Positions 34,088-42,798 of a stretch of DNA of 64,000 nucleotides are shown in pieces. The position numbers and the translations under genes are program-made. The stretch's first letter is position 1, and each line of letters starts with the position of its first letter. The stretch is from Klenkia marina (GTDB lineage: Bacteria > Actinomycetota > Actinomycetes > Mycobacteriales > Geodermatophilaceae). The stretch is from positions 62,001 to 126,000 of the forward strand of contig NZ_FMUH01000008.1 in NCBI RefSeq assembly GCF_900101025.1. The letters run 5' to 3'. The notes under the pieces are model-generated. The model was given only the letters and a program-made list of their open reading frames with translations. It was not told the origin of the DNA and did no database searches.

Positions 34088-35887
34088 GTGTCGAGCACGG
34101 AGAACACCGCAGACGTGACCCCGCAGCCGGAGGAGGCCACCCCGGCCGCCGGGTCGGACGCCGTCACCCCCGATGCCGGTACCCCGGCCGCCGCCGATCC
34201 CGCGGACGCCGCACTGGCCGACCCGACCGCGCAGCCCGCGGCCGAGCCGACCACCGAGGCCACCGAGCAGGAGGCGGTCGACCAGGCCGGCGTGCAGCCG
34301 ACCGAGTCGGCAGAGGCGACCGAGCCGACGGGGTCGGCAGAGGCTACCGAGCCGACGGAGTCGGCAGAGGCGACCGAGCCGACGGAGTCGGTGGAGTCCG
34401 CGCCGGTGCCCGACGCCGCCGAGGTGGTGGCCGCCGCCGACGTCCCTGCCGCCGGTGACGTGCTCGACGTGTCCGAGACCGCCGAGACCACCGACGCGGT
34501 CGGTGCCGCCGACACCGACGGGGCCGCCGAGCAGGTCCCGACCGAGGCCGCCGTCACCGACGCCGCCGACACCCCGACCACCAGCACCGACGCCGCAGCC
34601 ACCCCGCACGCCCCCGCAGCCCCCGCAGCCCCCGCAGCTCCCGCTGCCCCCGCCACCCCCGCGGCGCCGGCCTCGGACCCCACGCTGTGGGGCCGGGTCG
34701 ACGACGAGGGCACCGTGTACGTGCGCACCGCCGACGGCGGCGAGCGCGCCGTCGGCTCCTGGCAGGCCGGTGAGCCCGCCGAGGGGCTGGCCCACTACGG
34801 CCGCCGCTACGACGACCTGGCGACCGAGGTGGGTCTCCTCGAGGCGCGCCTGCGGGCGAACACCGGCAACCCCGCCGAGATCCGCGCCAAGGCGCAGGCA
34901 CTGGCCGAGCAGGTGCCCACCGCCGACGTCGTGGGTGACCTGCCCGCCCTGGCCTCCCGGTTGGGCACCATCCTCGAGGCGTCCGAGGCCGCCGCGGCCG
35001 TGGCCCGGGCCGAGAAGGCCAAGGTCCGCGCCGAGCAGATCGCCCGCAAGGAGGCCCTCGCGGCCGAGGCCGAGGCCATCGCCGCGGACTCCACGCAGTG
35101 GAAGGCATCCGGCGACCGCCTGAAGGCGATCGTCGAGGAGTGGAAGACGATCAAGGGCATCGACCGCAAGACCGACGAGGCCCTGTGGACCCGCTTCGCC
35201 GCGGCCCGCGACGCCTTCGGCCGGCGCCGCGGCTCGCACTTCGCCGCCCTCGACGTGCAGCGCTCGGAGTCGCGAGCCGCCAAGAGCGCGCTCATCGCCG
35301 AGGCGGAGAAGCTGTCGACCTCGACCGAGTGGGGCCCCACCTCGGCAGCCATGCGCAGCCTCATGGACCGCTGGAAGGCCGTCCCGCGCGTCGGTCGGGA
35401 CACCGACGACGACCTGTGGAAGAAGTTCCGGGCCGCGCAGGACGTCTTCTTCGACGCCCGGTCGGAGTCGGACAAGGCGCGCAACTCCGAGCAGAAGGCC
35501 AACCAGGAGAAGAAGGAGGCCCTGCTCGCGGAGGCGGAGAAGATCGACCCGACCCGCGACCTGCGCGGCGCGCAGAACGCCCTCCGCAAGATCCAGGAGC
35601 GCTACGACGCGATCGGCCACGTGCCGCGCGAGGTCATGCGCAGCCTGGAGGACCGCATGCAGGCCGTGGAGGAGAAGGTGCGCGGCGCGGCCGACTCCGG
35701 ACGCCCGCGGGCCGTGGCGGAGAACCCGATGCTGACCTCGCTGCGCGCAGCCGCCGAGAAGGCCGCCGAGCAGCTGGCCAAGGCCAAGGCAGCCGGTGAC
35801 CCCAAGCGGATCAGCGAGGCCGAGGCGAACCTGGCCAGCCGGCAGGAGTTCCTGGCCGCGGCCGAGAAGGCCGGCAGCCGCCGCTGA
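34088..35887 (+). CDS. DUF349 domain protein with long acidic Ala/Thr/Pro-rich N-terminus
   Basis: 599 residues. Residues 1-200 are low-complexity (Ala, Thr, Pro, Glu) with a 9-residue repeat SAEATEPTE; residues 205-240 hold a short folded motif (LWGRVDDEGTVYVRTADGGERAVG). The C-terminal 360 residues are highly helical with DUF349 repeats (WKASGDRLKAIVEEWKTI, DEALWTRFAAARDAF, DDDLWKKFRAAQDVFF). Found throughout actinobacteria next to miaA/miaB, function unknown; the helical repeats suggest a nucleic-acid- or protein-binding rod. GTG at 34088. Confidence 0.8.
   Translation: MSSTENTADVTPQPEEATPAAGSDAVTPDAGTPAAADPADAALADPTAQPAAEPTTEATEQEAVDQAGVQPTESAEATEPTGSAEATEPTESAEATEPTESVESAPVPDAAEVVAAADVPAAGDVLDVSETAETTDAVGAADTDGAAEQVPTEAAVTDAADTPTTSTDAAATPHAPAAPAAPAAPAAPATPAAPASDPTLWGRVDDEGTVYVRTADGGERAVGSWQAGEPAEGLAHYGRRYDDLATEVGLLEARLRANTGNPAEIRAKAQALAEQVPTADVVGDLPALASRLGTILEASEAAAAVARAEKAKVRAEQIARKEALAAEAEAIAADSTQWKASGDRLKAIVEEWKTIKGIDRKTDEALWTRFAAARDAFGRRRGSHFAALDVQRSESRAAKSALIAEAEKLSTSTEWGPTSAAMRSLMDRWKAVPRVGRDTDDDLWKKFRAAQDVFFDARSESDKARNSEQKANQEKKEALLAEAEKIDPTRDLRGAQNALRKIQERYDAIGHVPREVMRSLEDRMQAVEEKVRGAADSGRPRAVAENPMLTSLRAAAEKAAEQLAKAKAAGDPKRISEAEANLASRQEFLAAAEKAGSRR
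34298..34395. repeat. 27-bp tandem repeat inside the DUF349 gene
   Basis: Three full copies start at 34298, 34325 and 34352, with a partial fourth; units differ at only one to three bases. They code the nine-residue SAEATEPTE-type unit. Confidence 0.8.
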
Positions 35888-35895
35888 CCTCGGCG

Positions 35896-37086
35896 TCATC
35901 CCGCCCCGCCGTCCCCCGGAGCCGTCAGCACGGCCCGCAGGACGGCGGGCGGGGTGTTCGCACGCACCGCGTCGAGCAGCATCTCGGCCATCGGCGTCGG
36001 TTCGCAGACGAGCGAGCGCTCCAGGGCCGAGACCGCTAGCACCCCTGAGCCGCGCAGCCAGGCCGCGGTGCCCATCAGCAGGGCCGGCACACCCGCCAGG
36101 TCGTCCGGCAACCGGGTGACGAGCTCGGTCCACAGGATCTCGGCGGCAGCTGCGGCGGCCTCGCCCCGGTCGTCGTGGACCGGGGCGGCCGTCATCGCCA
36201 GGGCGTGGTCGCGTACGGGGACGAGCAGCAGTCCGGCGGCGACCGCGGCCAGCGCGTCGGGGGTGAGCGCCACCCGGCTGCCTGGCTCGTGGGCGCGCAG
36301 GGCGTCGTCCACCACCGTGCGGTAGTCGGCGACGACGCCGTCCAGGTCGCCGTCCCCGAGCCGGGTGACCAGGGCGTCCTCGGCCCGCTGGCACGCCCCG
36401 AGGACGGCGATGGTCGGCGGCGCGGTCGGCCAGGCCCGGGCCGCCGCAGCAGCGCGGTCGGTCTCGACCACCTGCCCGTTCAGCGCCGCGACCCCGGTCA
36501 GCCGGGATCCCTCGACGTCGAGGGGCTGCCCGGCCGCGGCACCGGTCAGGGGGTCCACGTCGGGGTAGCTCCACCAGCGGCCACCGCGCACCAGCAGCGC
36601 GTCGTGCGTCCCGATCCCGAGGCCGTCGAAGGCCTCGACGAAGGTGTGCACCAGCGCGCGCCGCGGCAGGTCGGGCAGCAGCGGGCGCACATCGGCGTCG
36701 GGCCGGTGCGGGACCACCCGCCAGGGGTCGGCGGCGACGGCCTCGACCTGGTCGTCGGCGTCCTCGGTGACGACGAAGAACATGGCCCGCCGGGGCAGCG
36801 GCTGGATGCGCCGCACCTGGTCGCGGACGGCGGCCACGAGGTCCTCGTCGTGCTCTACGTCGACCAGGTCCAGCCGGACGGTGAACACCAGCTCCTTCGG
36901 GCGCCGACCGCCGCCACCGAAGCAGAGCACGACCAACGACTCCACCGGCCGGAACCCGAGCACTTCGGGGAGCGCGGCGGCGAACTCCTCGGCGCGCCCG
37001 CGCAGCACCCCGGCGCGGGGGCGCGGCTCGGGCCGGGGCGGGGCGGGGCGGGGTCGGGGACGGCGGGACCTGCGCGCGGATGGCAT
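35896..37086 (-). CDS. DUF4192 domain protein
   Basis: 396 residues. The signature is near the start: ALPEVLGFRPVESLVVLCF, then TVRLDLVD, and later the GTHDALLVRGGRWWSY segment typical of DUF4192. The N-terminal 25 residues are Arg/Pro-rich. The family is common in actinobacteria, often near miaB, recA or recX, and has no known function. ATG at 37086; ends 9 nt from the convergent DUF349 gene. Confidence 0.85.
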   Translation of the reverse strand: MPSARRSRRPRPRPAPPRPEPRPRAGVLRGRAEEFAAALPEVLGFRPVESLVVLCFGGGGRRPKELVFTVRLDLVDVEHDEDLVAAVRDQVRRIQPLPRRAMFFVVTEDADDQVEAVAADPWRVVPHRPDADVRPLLPDLPRRALVHTFVEAFDGLGIGTHDALLVRGGRWWSYPDVDPLTGAAAGQPLDVEGSRLTGVAALNGQVVETDRAAAAARAWPTAPPTIAVLGACQRAEDALVTRLGDGDLDGVVADYRTVVDDALRAHEPGSRVALTPDALAAVAAGLLLVPVRDHALAMTAAPVHDDRGEAAAAAAEILWTELVTRLPDDLAGVPALLMGTAAWLRGSGVLAVSALERSLVCEPTPMAEMLLDAVRANTPPAVLRAVLTAPGDGGAG

Positions 37087-37189
37087 GCCGGCAGCCTCGC
37101 CGCGGACGACGCGGCCGGGAACCGCCCGCGAGGATCTGTGGACACCGACCTCGACTGTGGACGGCGCGGCCGCCCGCCGTGCCAGGAGG

Positions 37190-38734
37190 TCAGCCGCAGG
37201 CGGTGGCCGCCGGCAGCGGCGCCGGCCGGCCGATGCCCGGCATGCCCAGGCTGACCCCGGGCGTGGTCGGCCGGACGCCGCTCTCGGCGGCGTCGCCGGC
37301 GCGGGTGCGCCGGTGGGACAGCAACCCGGCGTCGGCGATCAGGAAGTGCGGCTTGGCCTCGGTGACCACGGTCTCGACGACGTCGCCGGGGCGGACCCCC
37401 GGGACCGACCCGAAGTGCACGAGCCGGCCGTCGCGGGCCCGGCCGGACATGCGGCCGCGGTCGGCGTCCTTGCTGCCCTCGCCCGCGGCGACCAGCAGCT
37501 CCACCCGGGTGCCGACCAGGGCGCGGTTCTCGGCCCAGCTGATCTCCTCCTGCAGGGCGGTCAGCCGCAGGTACCGCTCCTGCACGACCTCCTTGGGCAG
37601 CTGGCCGTCCATGTCCGCGGCGGGGGTGCCCGGTCGCTTGGAGTACTGGAAGGTGAAGGCGCTGGAGAAGCGCGCCTCGCGCACGACGTCCAGGGTGTCG
37701 GCGAAGTCCTGCTCGGTCTCGCCCGGGAAGCCCACGATGATGTCGGTGGTGATGGCGGCGTCGGGCATCGCCGCCCGCACGCGCTCGATGATGCCCAGGT
37801 AGCGGTCCCGCCGGTAGGAGCGGCGCATGCGGCGCAGGACGTCGTCGGAACCGCTCTGCAGCGGCATGTGGAGCTGGTGGCAGACCGCCGGCGTCTCGGC
37901 CATGGCGGCGATGACGTCGTCGGTGAAGTCGCGGGGGTGCGGGCTGGTGAAGCGCACGCGCTCGAGGCCCTCGACCGCGCCGGTGGCGCGCAGCAGATCG
38001 GCGAAGGCACCGCGGTGGCCCAGGTCGGAGCCGTAGGCGTTGACGTTCTGGCCCAGCAGGGTCACCTCGAGCACGCCCTGGTCCACCAGCGCCTGCACCT
38101 CGGCGAGCACGTCGCCGGGACGCCGGTCGGCCTCCTTGCCGCGCAGGGCCGGCACGATGCAGAAGGTGCAGGTGTTGTTGCAGCCCACGCTGATCGACAC
38201 CCAGCCGCTGTACGCGCTGTCGCGCTTGGCCGGCAGCGAGCTCGGGAAGACCTCGAGGGCTTCCTTGATCTCGACCTGGGCCTCGTCGTTGTGCCGGGCG
38301 CGCTCGAGCAGCGCCGGCAGCGATCCGACGTTGTGGGTGCCGAAGACGACGTCCACCCACGGTGCCCGGTCGACGATCCTGGCCCGGTCCTTCTGGGCCA
38401 GGCAGCCCCCCACGGCGATCTGCATGCCCGGGCGGGCGTCCTTCACCGGGCGCAGGTGCCCCAGGTTCCCGTACAGCTTGTTGTCGGCGTTCTCGCGCAC
38501 CGCGCAGGTGTTGAGGACCACCACGTCGGCACCGTCACCCTCGTCCGCGGCGGTGTAGCCGGCGTCCTCCAGCAGCCCGGCCAGGCGCTCGGAGTCGTGG
38601 ACGTTCATCTGGCAGCCGTACGTGCGCACGCGGTAGGTGCGCGTGCCGGTGCTCGTCAGGTCGGCGCTGGTGAGGTCGGCGCTGGTGAGGTCGGCGCTGG
38701 TGCGGTCGGTGCTCGTCAGATCGGTGCTCGTCAT
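37190..38734 (-). CDS. miaB: tRNA-2-methylthio-N6-dimethylallyladenosine synthase
   Basis: 514 residues. Radical-SAM methylthiotransferase acting on i6A37 made by MiaA. First iron-sulfur cluster: C41 (TYGCQMN), C77 (NTCAVREN), C111 (GGCLAQKD); radical-SAM cluster: C185, C189, C192 in GCNNTCTFC; a TRAM domain ends the protein ([16 protein letters not shown]). The first 30 residues are an unusual repeat of [10 protein letters not shown] units before the normal start near [12 protein letters not shown] start within the repeat cannot be excluded. Confidence 0.95.
   Translation of the reverse strand: MTSTDLTSTDRTSADLTSADLTSADLTSTGTRTYRVRTYGCQMNVHDSERLAGLLEDAGYTAADEGDGADVVVLNTCAVRENADNKLYGNLGHLRPVKDARPGMQIAVGGCLAQKDRARIVDRAPWVDVVFGTHNVGSLPALLERARHNDEAQVEIKEALEVFPSSLPAKRDSAYSGWVSISVGCNNTCTFCIVPALRGKEADRRPGDVLAEVQALVDQGVLEVTLLGQNVNAYGSDLGHRGAFADLLRATGAVEGLERVRFTSPHPRDFTDDVIAAMAETPAVCHQLHMPLQSGSDDVLRRMRRSYRRDRYLGIIERVRAAMPDAAITTDIIVGFPGETEQDFADTLDVVREARFSSAFTFQYSKRPGTPAADMDGQLPKEVVQERYLRLTALQEEISWAENRALVGTRVELLVAAGEGSKDADRGRMSGRARDGRLVHFGSVPGVRPGDVVETVVTEAKPHFLIADAGLLSHRRTRAGDAAESGVRPTTPGVSLGMPGIGRPAPLPAATACG
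38648..38731. repeat. 15-bp tandem repeat at the miaB 5' end
   Basis: Five to six copies of GTCGGCGCTGGTGAG or close variants, coding TS(T/A)D(L/R) on the minus strand. Three central copies are identical. Confidence 0.75.
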
Positions 38735-38873
38735 GGCACCAGCGAGGGTACGGCGCCGGGTCGACGGACCGATCGTGACCGAATCGATGTGCGCACGGGG
38801 AACTCGTGGCCGGTTGCCAGGTTCGTTACAGGTTCGTGATGGGCGGGATTCGTCTCCGCCATCCGGGTCGCCC

Positions 38874-38887
38874 TAGTGTCGCGTCTC
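38874..38887 (+). promoter_or_regulatory. -10 element placing the gluA start
   Basis: TAGTGT at 38874-38879 fits the actinobacterial -10 (TANNNT) and ends 8 nt before the GTG at 38888, suggesting a leaderless transcript. It rules against the in-frame GTG at 38876, which lies inside the -10. Confidence 0.5.
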
Positions 38888-39643
38888 GTGACCAGCGCTG
38901 CCGCAGGAGAACCCCTCGTCCGTCTCGCCGGGGTCAACAAGTGGTACGGCGACCTGCACGTGCTGCAGGACATCGACCTGACCATCGACCGCGGTGAGGT
39001 CGTCGTCGTCATCGGGCCGTCGGGGTCGGGCAAGTCGACGCTGTGCCGCACCATCAACCGGCTCGAGTCCATCGAGCAGGGCGAGATCACCATCGACGGC
39101 ACCCCGCTGCCCGCCGAGGGCAAGGCCCTGGCCGCGCTGCGCAGCGACGTCGGCATGGTGTTCCAGAGCTTCAACCTCTTCGCGCACAAGACGATCCTCG
39201 AGAACGTCATGCTCGGGCCGGTCAAGGTCCGCGGGAAGAGCAAGGCGGACGCCGAGAAGCGGGCCCGCGAGCTGCTCGACCGGGTCGGCGTCGGGCACCA
39301 GGCGGACAAGGTGCCCGCCCAGCTGTCGGGTGGTCAGCAGCAGCGCGTGGCGATCGCCCGCGCCCTGGCCATGGACCCGAAGGTGATGCTCTTCGACGAG
39401 CCCACCTCGGCGCTGGACCCCGAAATGATCAACGAGGTCCTCGACGTCATGACCTCGCTGGCGCGCGAGGGCATGACGATGGTCGTCGTCACCCACGAGA
39501 TGGGCTTCGCCCGGCGGGCGGCCAACCGGGTGGTCTTCATGGACGGCGGCCGCATCGTCGAGTCCAGCGACCCCGAGACGTTCTTCACGGCCCCGAGCAG
39601 CGACCGGGCCAAGGACTTCCTCTCCAAGATCCTGAACCACTGA
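38888..39643 (+). CDS. gluA: Polar amino acid (glutamate-type) ABC transporter ATPase
   Basis: 251 residues. Walker [11 protein letters not shown]-loop VFQSFNLF, signature LSGGQQQR, Walker [15 protein letters not shown] and switch His (VVTHEMGFA). The sequence is that of the GluA/GlnQ class. It energises import through the two permeases downstream. GTG at 38888. First gene of a four-gene operon: ATPase, binding protein, two permeases, the order of the corynebacterial gluABCD glutamate system. Confidence 0.92.
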   Translation: MTSAAAGEPLVRLAGVNKWYGDLHVLQDIDLTIDRGEVVVVIGPSGSGKSTLCRTINRLESIEQGEITIDGTPLPAEGKALAALRSDVGMVFQSFNLFAHKTILENVMLGPVKVRGKSKADAEKRARELLDRVGVGHQADKVPAQLSGGQQQRVAIARALAMDPKVMLFDEPTSALDPEMINEVLDVMTSLAREGMTMVVVTHEMGFARRAANRVVFMDGGRIVESSDPETFFTAPSSDRAKDFLSKILNH

Positions 39644-39672
39644 CCGACCGCACCCCCACGAGAAGAGGACCC

Positions 39673-40578
39673 ATGCGTCTCACATCCCGTCCCGCTCGGT
39701 ACGCGGCCGCGTTCGCCGCCTTCGGCGTCGTGCTCACCGGCTGCTCGTCCGAGGCCGGCAACCAGGCCAGCGAGCAGGAGGCCGACAGCAGCGCCTCGGT
39801 CAACACCGAGGCCAGCTTCGAGGCCGGCACCACCATGGCCGAGCTCAACGAGGCCGGCACCATCACCATCGGCACCAAGTACGACCAGCCCGGGTTCGGC
39901 CTGCTCAACCCCGACGGGACACCCGAGGGCTTCGACGTCGAGATCGCCAAGATCGTGGCCGGCGAGCTGGGCATCGCGCCCGAGGACATCACCTGGACCG
40001 AGACGGTGTCGGCCAACCGCGAGCCGTTCATCCAGAACGGGCAGGTCGACCTGGTCGTGGCCACCTACACCATCAACGACACCCGCAAGCAGTCCGTCGA
40101 CTTCGCCGGGCCCTACTACGTCGCCGGCCAGGACATCATGGTCGCGGCCGGCAACCCCGAGGGCATCGAGGGTCCCGACGACCTGGCCGGCAAGACGGTC
40201 TGCTCGGTCGAGGGCTCGACCCCGGCGCAGAACATCCGGGACAACTACCCGCAGGCCAACCTGGTCACCTACGACGTGTACTCCAAGTGCGCCGACGACC
40301 TGACCAACGGCAACGTGCAGGCCGTCACCACCGACAACGTCATCCTGACCGGTCTGGTCGCCGGCAACCCCGACGGCTTCGAGCTCGTGGGCAACCCGTT
40401 CACCGAGGAGCCCTACGGCATCGGCCTCGCCCTCGGCGACACCGAGTTCCGCGACTTCGTCAACGACGTCCTCGAGGACAGCTTCGAGGACGGCCGCTGG
40501 GCCGAGGCCTGGGACCGCACCGCCGGTGCGATCACCGGTGAGGACGCCCCCGAGCCGCCGACGGTCGACCGCTACTGA
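39673..40578 (+). CDS. gluB: Glutamate-type ABC transporter substrate-binding lipoprotein
   Basis: 301 residues. Signal peptide with lipobox VLTGC, then a Glu/Ser-rich linker, and the SBP_bac_3 fold: IGTKYDQPGFGLLNPDGTPEGFDVEIAK, ENREPFIQNGQVDL-like region (SANREPFIQNGQVDLVVATYT) and DFAGPYYVAGQ. Ligand: glutamate or a related acidic amino acid, inferred from the operon class. ATG at 39673 with an AGAAGAGG site. A strong hairpin follows, probably lowering permease expression relative to the binding protein. Confidence 0.92.
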   Translation: MRLTSRPARYAAAFAAFGVVLTGCSSEAGNQASEQEADSSASVNTEASFEAGTTMAELNEAGTITIGTKYDQPGFGLLNPDGTPEGFDVEIAKIVAGELGIAPEDITWTETVSANREPFIQNGQVDLVVATYTINDTRKQSVDFAGPYYVAGQDIMVAAGNPEGIEGPDDLAGKTVCSVEGSTPAQNIRDNYPQANLVTYDVYSKCADDLTNGNVQAVTTDNVILTGLVAGNPDGFELVGNPFTEEPYGIGLALGDTEFRDFVNDVLEDSFEDGRWAEAWDRTAGAITGEDAPEPPTVDRY

Positions 40579-40585
40579 TCCCCGC

Positions 40586-40617
40586 GGGGTGGCGGCGCCC
40601 ACCGGCGCCGCCACCCC
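40586..40617 (+). terminator. Intra-operon attenuating hairpin after gluB
   Basis: Perfect 14-bp arms GGGGTGGCGGCGCC (40586-40599) and GGCGCCGCCACCCC (40604-40617), 4-nt loop. It lies between the binding-protein and first permease genes. Such partial terminators or stabilising hairpins raise the ratio of binding protein to permease. Confidence 0.75.
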
Positions 40618-40656
40618 GACCCACCTCCCGACACCCACGAGGACGGCGCTGGCCCG

Positions 40657-41307
40657 GTGCAGTTCATCTCCGACAACTCAGACCTGCTGTGGAGCGCGTT
40701 CCTGACGACGCTCTCGCTGGCGGTCCTCAGCGGTCTGGTCGCCCTGGTGCTGGGCACCGTGCTGGCCGCCATGCGCGTCAGCCCCGTGCTGCCGCTGCGC
40801 GGCCTGGCCACCTTCTTCGTGGAGACCTTCCGCAACACCCCGCTGACGGTGGTGTTCTTCTTCCTCGTGTTCGGCATCGTGCAGCTGGACCTGCAGTTCC
40901 CGTCGCGCTTCACCGCCGCGGTCGCCGCCCTGGGTCTCTACACCGCGGCCTTCGTCTGCGAGGCCGTGCGCTCGGGCATCAACGCCGTCCCGCCCGGTCA
41001 GGCCGAGGCCGCGCGTGCCCTGGGGTTGGGCTTCGGGCAGACGCTGACCACCGTCGTGCTCCCCCAGGCCTTCCGCACCGTGGTGCCGCCCCTGGGCAAC
41101 GTGTGGATCGCGCTGGCGAAGAACACCTCGATCGCCGCTGGCTTCGCCACCACCGAGCTGACCGCGGCGCTGCAGCGCCTCACCAACAGCAACGGCAACC
41201 AGATCCTGCTGGTCTTCGCCGTCATCGTGCTGGCCTACCTGGTCATCACGCTCCCGTCCGCCTGGGCCATCCGGGTCATCGAGCGGAAGGTGGCGATCAT
41301 CCGATGA
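40657..41307 (+). CDS. gluC: Amino acid ABC transporter permease 1
   Basis: 216 residues with five membrane segments. Characteristic start of the HisM/GluC family (LLWSAFLTTLSLAVLS), the VETFRNTPLTVVFFF loop and the EAA motif EAARALGLGFGQTLTTVVLPQA. GTG at 40657. Its stop overlaps the next gene (ATGA). Confidence 0.9.
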   Translation: MQFISDNSDLLWSAFLTTLSLAVLSGLVALVLGTVLAAMRVSPVLPLRGLATFFVETFRNTPLTVVFFFLVFGIVQLDLQFPSRFTAAVAALGLYTAAFVCEAVRSGINAVPPGQAEAARALGLGFGQTLTTVVLPQAFRTVVPPLGNVWIALAKNTSIAAGFATTELTAALQRLTNSNGNQILLVFAVIVLAYLVITLPSAWAIRVIERKVAIIR

Positions 41308-42200
41308 GCGCCCAGGCCGTGCTGTTCGACCTGCCGGGCCCCAAGGCGCGCCGGCGCCAGCGCATCGGCACCGCGGTGGGTGCCGTCCTGGTGCTGGGCC
41401 TGGTCGGCCTCGGGCTGTGGCGGCTGGCCGACAACGGTCAGCTGGACCCGGCGCGCTGGGCCGTCCTCTTCGACCCCGCCGCCGGCGTGCCGCAGGCACT
41501 CGGTGAGGCGCTGCTCAACACCCTCTACGTGGCCGCCGTGGGCATGGTGGCCGCCACCGTGCTGGGCGCGCTGCTCGCGGTCGGGCGCCTGTCCCACCAC
41601 ATCTGGGTGCGCATCCCGGTCACCGTGGTGGTGGAGTTCTTCCGGGCGGTGCCGCTGCTGGTGCTGATCCTGTTCTGCCTGCTGTTCCTGCCGACCGTCG
41701 GCCTGCCGATGAACCCCTTCCGGGCCCTGGCGCTGGGGCTGACGCTCTACAACATGGCGGTGCTCTCGGAGATCTTCCGGGCTGGCATCCTGTCGGTGGA
41801 CAAGGGCCAACGCGAGGCGGCGATGGCCCTGGGCATGCGCAAGACCCAGGTGATGACGCTGGTGCTGCTGCCGCAGGCCGTCCGGCGCATGCTGCCCGTG
41901 CTCGTGGCCCAGCTGGTCGTGCTGCTGAAGGACTCGTCCCTCGGGTTCATCGTCGGCTACATCGAGCTGCTCCGGCAGGCGCGCAGCCTGGTCGAGTTCT
42001 TCAACTTCCAGTTCGGCAACCTGTACACGTTCCAGCTCTACGTCGCCGCGGCGGTGATCTACATCGTGGTGAACGTGGCGCTGTCCCAGGCCGCGAAGGT
42101 CATCGAGCGACGGACCCGCTCGAACGCCAAGACCGCCGCAGTGGCCGCTCCCAACGACCCCACCTCGACCATCACCCCGGGGGCGGCTGGACCGGTCTAG
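41304..42200 (+). CDS. gluD: Amino acid ABC transporter permease 2
   Basis: 298 residues. N-terminal basic tail, five to six membrane segments, VEFFRAVPLLVLILF loop and EAA motif REAAMALGMRKTQVMTLVLLPQA. Forms the transport channel with GluC. The C-terminal 30 residues are a Ser/Thr/Ala tail. Start ATG 41304. Confidence 0.9.
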   Translation: MSAQAVLFDLPGPKARRRQRIGTAVGAVLVLGLVGLGLWRLADNGQLDPARWAVLFDPAAGVPQALGEALLNTLYVAAVGMVAATVLGALLAVGRLSHHIWVRIPVTVVVEFFRAVPLLVLILFCLLFLPTVGLPMNPFRALALGLTLYNMAVLSEIFRAGILSVDKGQREAAMALGMRKTQVMTLVLLPQAVRRMLPVLVAQLVVLLKDSSLGFIVGYIELLRQARSLVEFFNFQFGNLYTFQLYVAAAVIYIVVNVALSQAAKVIERRTRSNAKTAAVAAPNDPTSTITPGAAGPV

Positions 42201-42278
42201 GTCCGTCCGTCACCGAACACGTGACACGGCGTGCCGTTGCGCGCACGTCCGGTGGGGACGTACGAGACTGGCCGGACC

Positions 42279-42716
42279 ATGGACACCGCCGCCTACGCCG
42301 CCTGCCCCTCCGACGAGCCGGGCGTGGCCCCCCTGCACCTGGTGGGCGACGACACCGAGCAGCTGTTCGTCAGCCAGCTGCGGTCCTCGGCGACGCACTT
42401 CGCCGCGGCCGCCGGTGCGCAGTCGGCCGTCGTGCGCGAGGCCGTGCCGCCCGCGCGCCACCGGCGGTCGCGGTGCCGCGTGGTGCTGCAGTGGGACGAC
42501 GGCGCCGAGTCCGACGTGACGTTCCTGGGTCCCGCGCGCCGACCCGTCGACCCCAGCCGCGGCCCGGCCGCGCTGACCGCGACGACCTCGGGGTTCGACG
42601 CCGCGATCCAGGCCTGGCTCACCGAGGGCCGGCCGGAGTCCCCGCTGTGGCTGGTACCCGACGAGGACTCCCCCGCGGGCACCGCCGTCGACGTCGCGGC
42701 ATGGCTGGCGACCTGA
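42279..42716 (+). CDS. Hypothetical protein
   Basis: 145 residues, family not recognised. ATG at 42279 chosen. A conserved-looking stretch is ATTSGFDAAIQAWLTEGRPESPLWLVPDED. No signal peptide, membrane segment or known motif. Composition and codon use look like its neighbours. The frame extends upstream to a further start at 42231, which would lie in the promoter zone after gluD. Confidence 0.55.
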   Translation: MDTAAYAACPSDEPGVAPLHLVGDDTEQLFVSQLRSSATHFAAAAGAQSAVVREAVPPARHRRSRCRVVLQWDDGAESDVTFLGPARRPVDPSRGPAALTATTSGFDAAIQAWLTEGRPESPLWLVPDEDSPAGTAVDVAAWLAT

Positions 42717-42798
42717 GCCGAGGGACACGACCGGGCCGGACACGACGGCGGCGGTGCACCCCCGGTGCGCGGCCGACGGCCGTGCCGCGTCGAGAGGG

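Noticed and set aside
38735-38887. Small RNA or extra gene between miaB and gluA.
   Set aside because: Only a promoter-like -10 and repeated GTTCGT words; no hairpin or reading frame worth calling.
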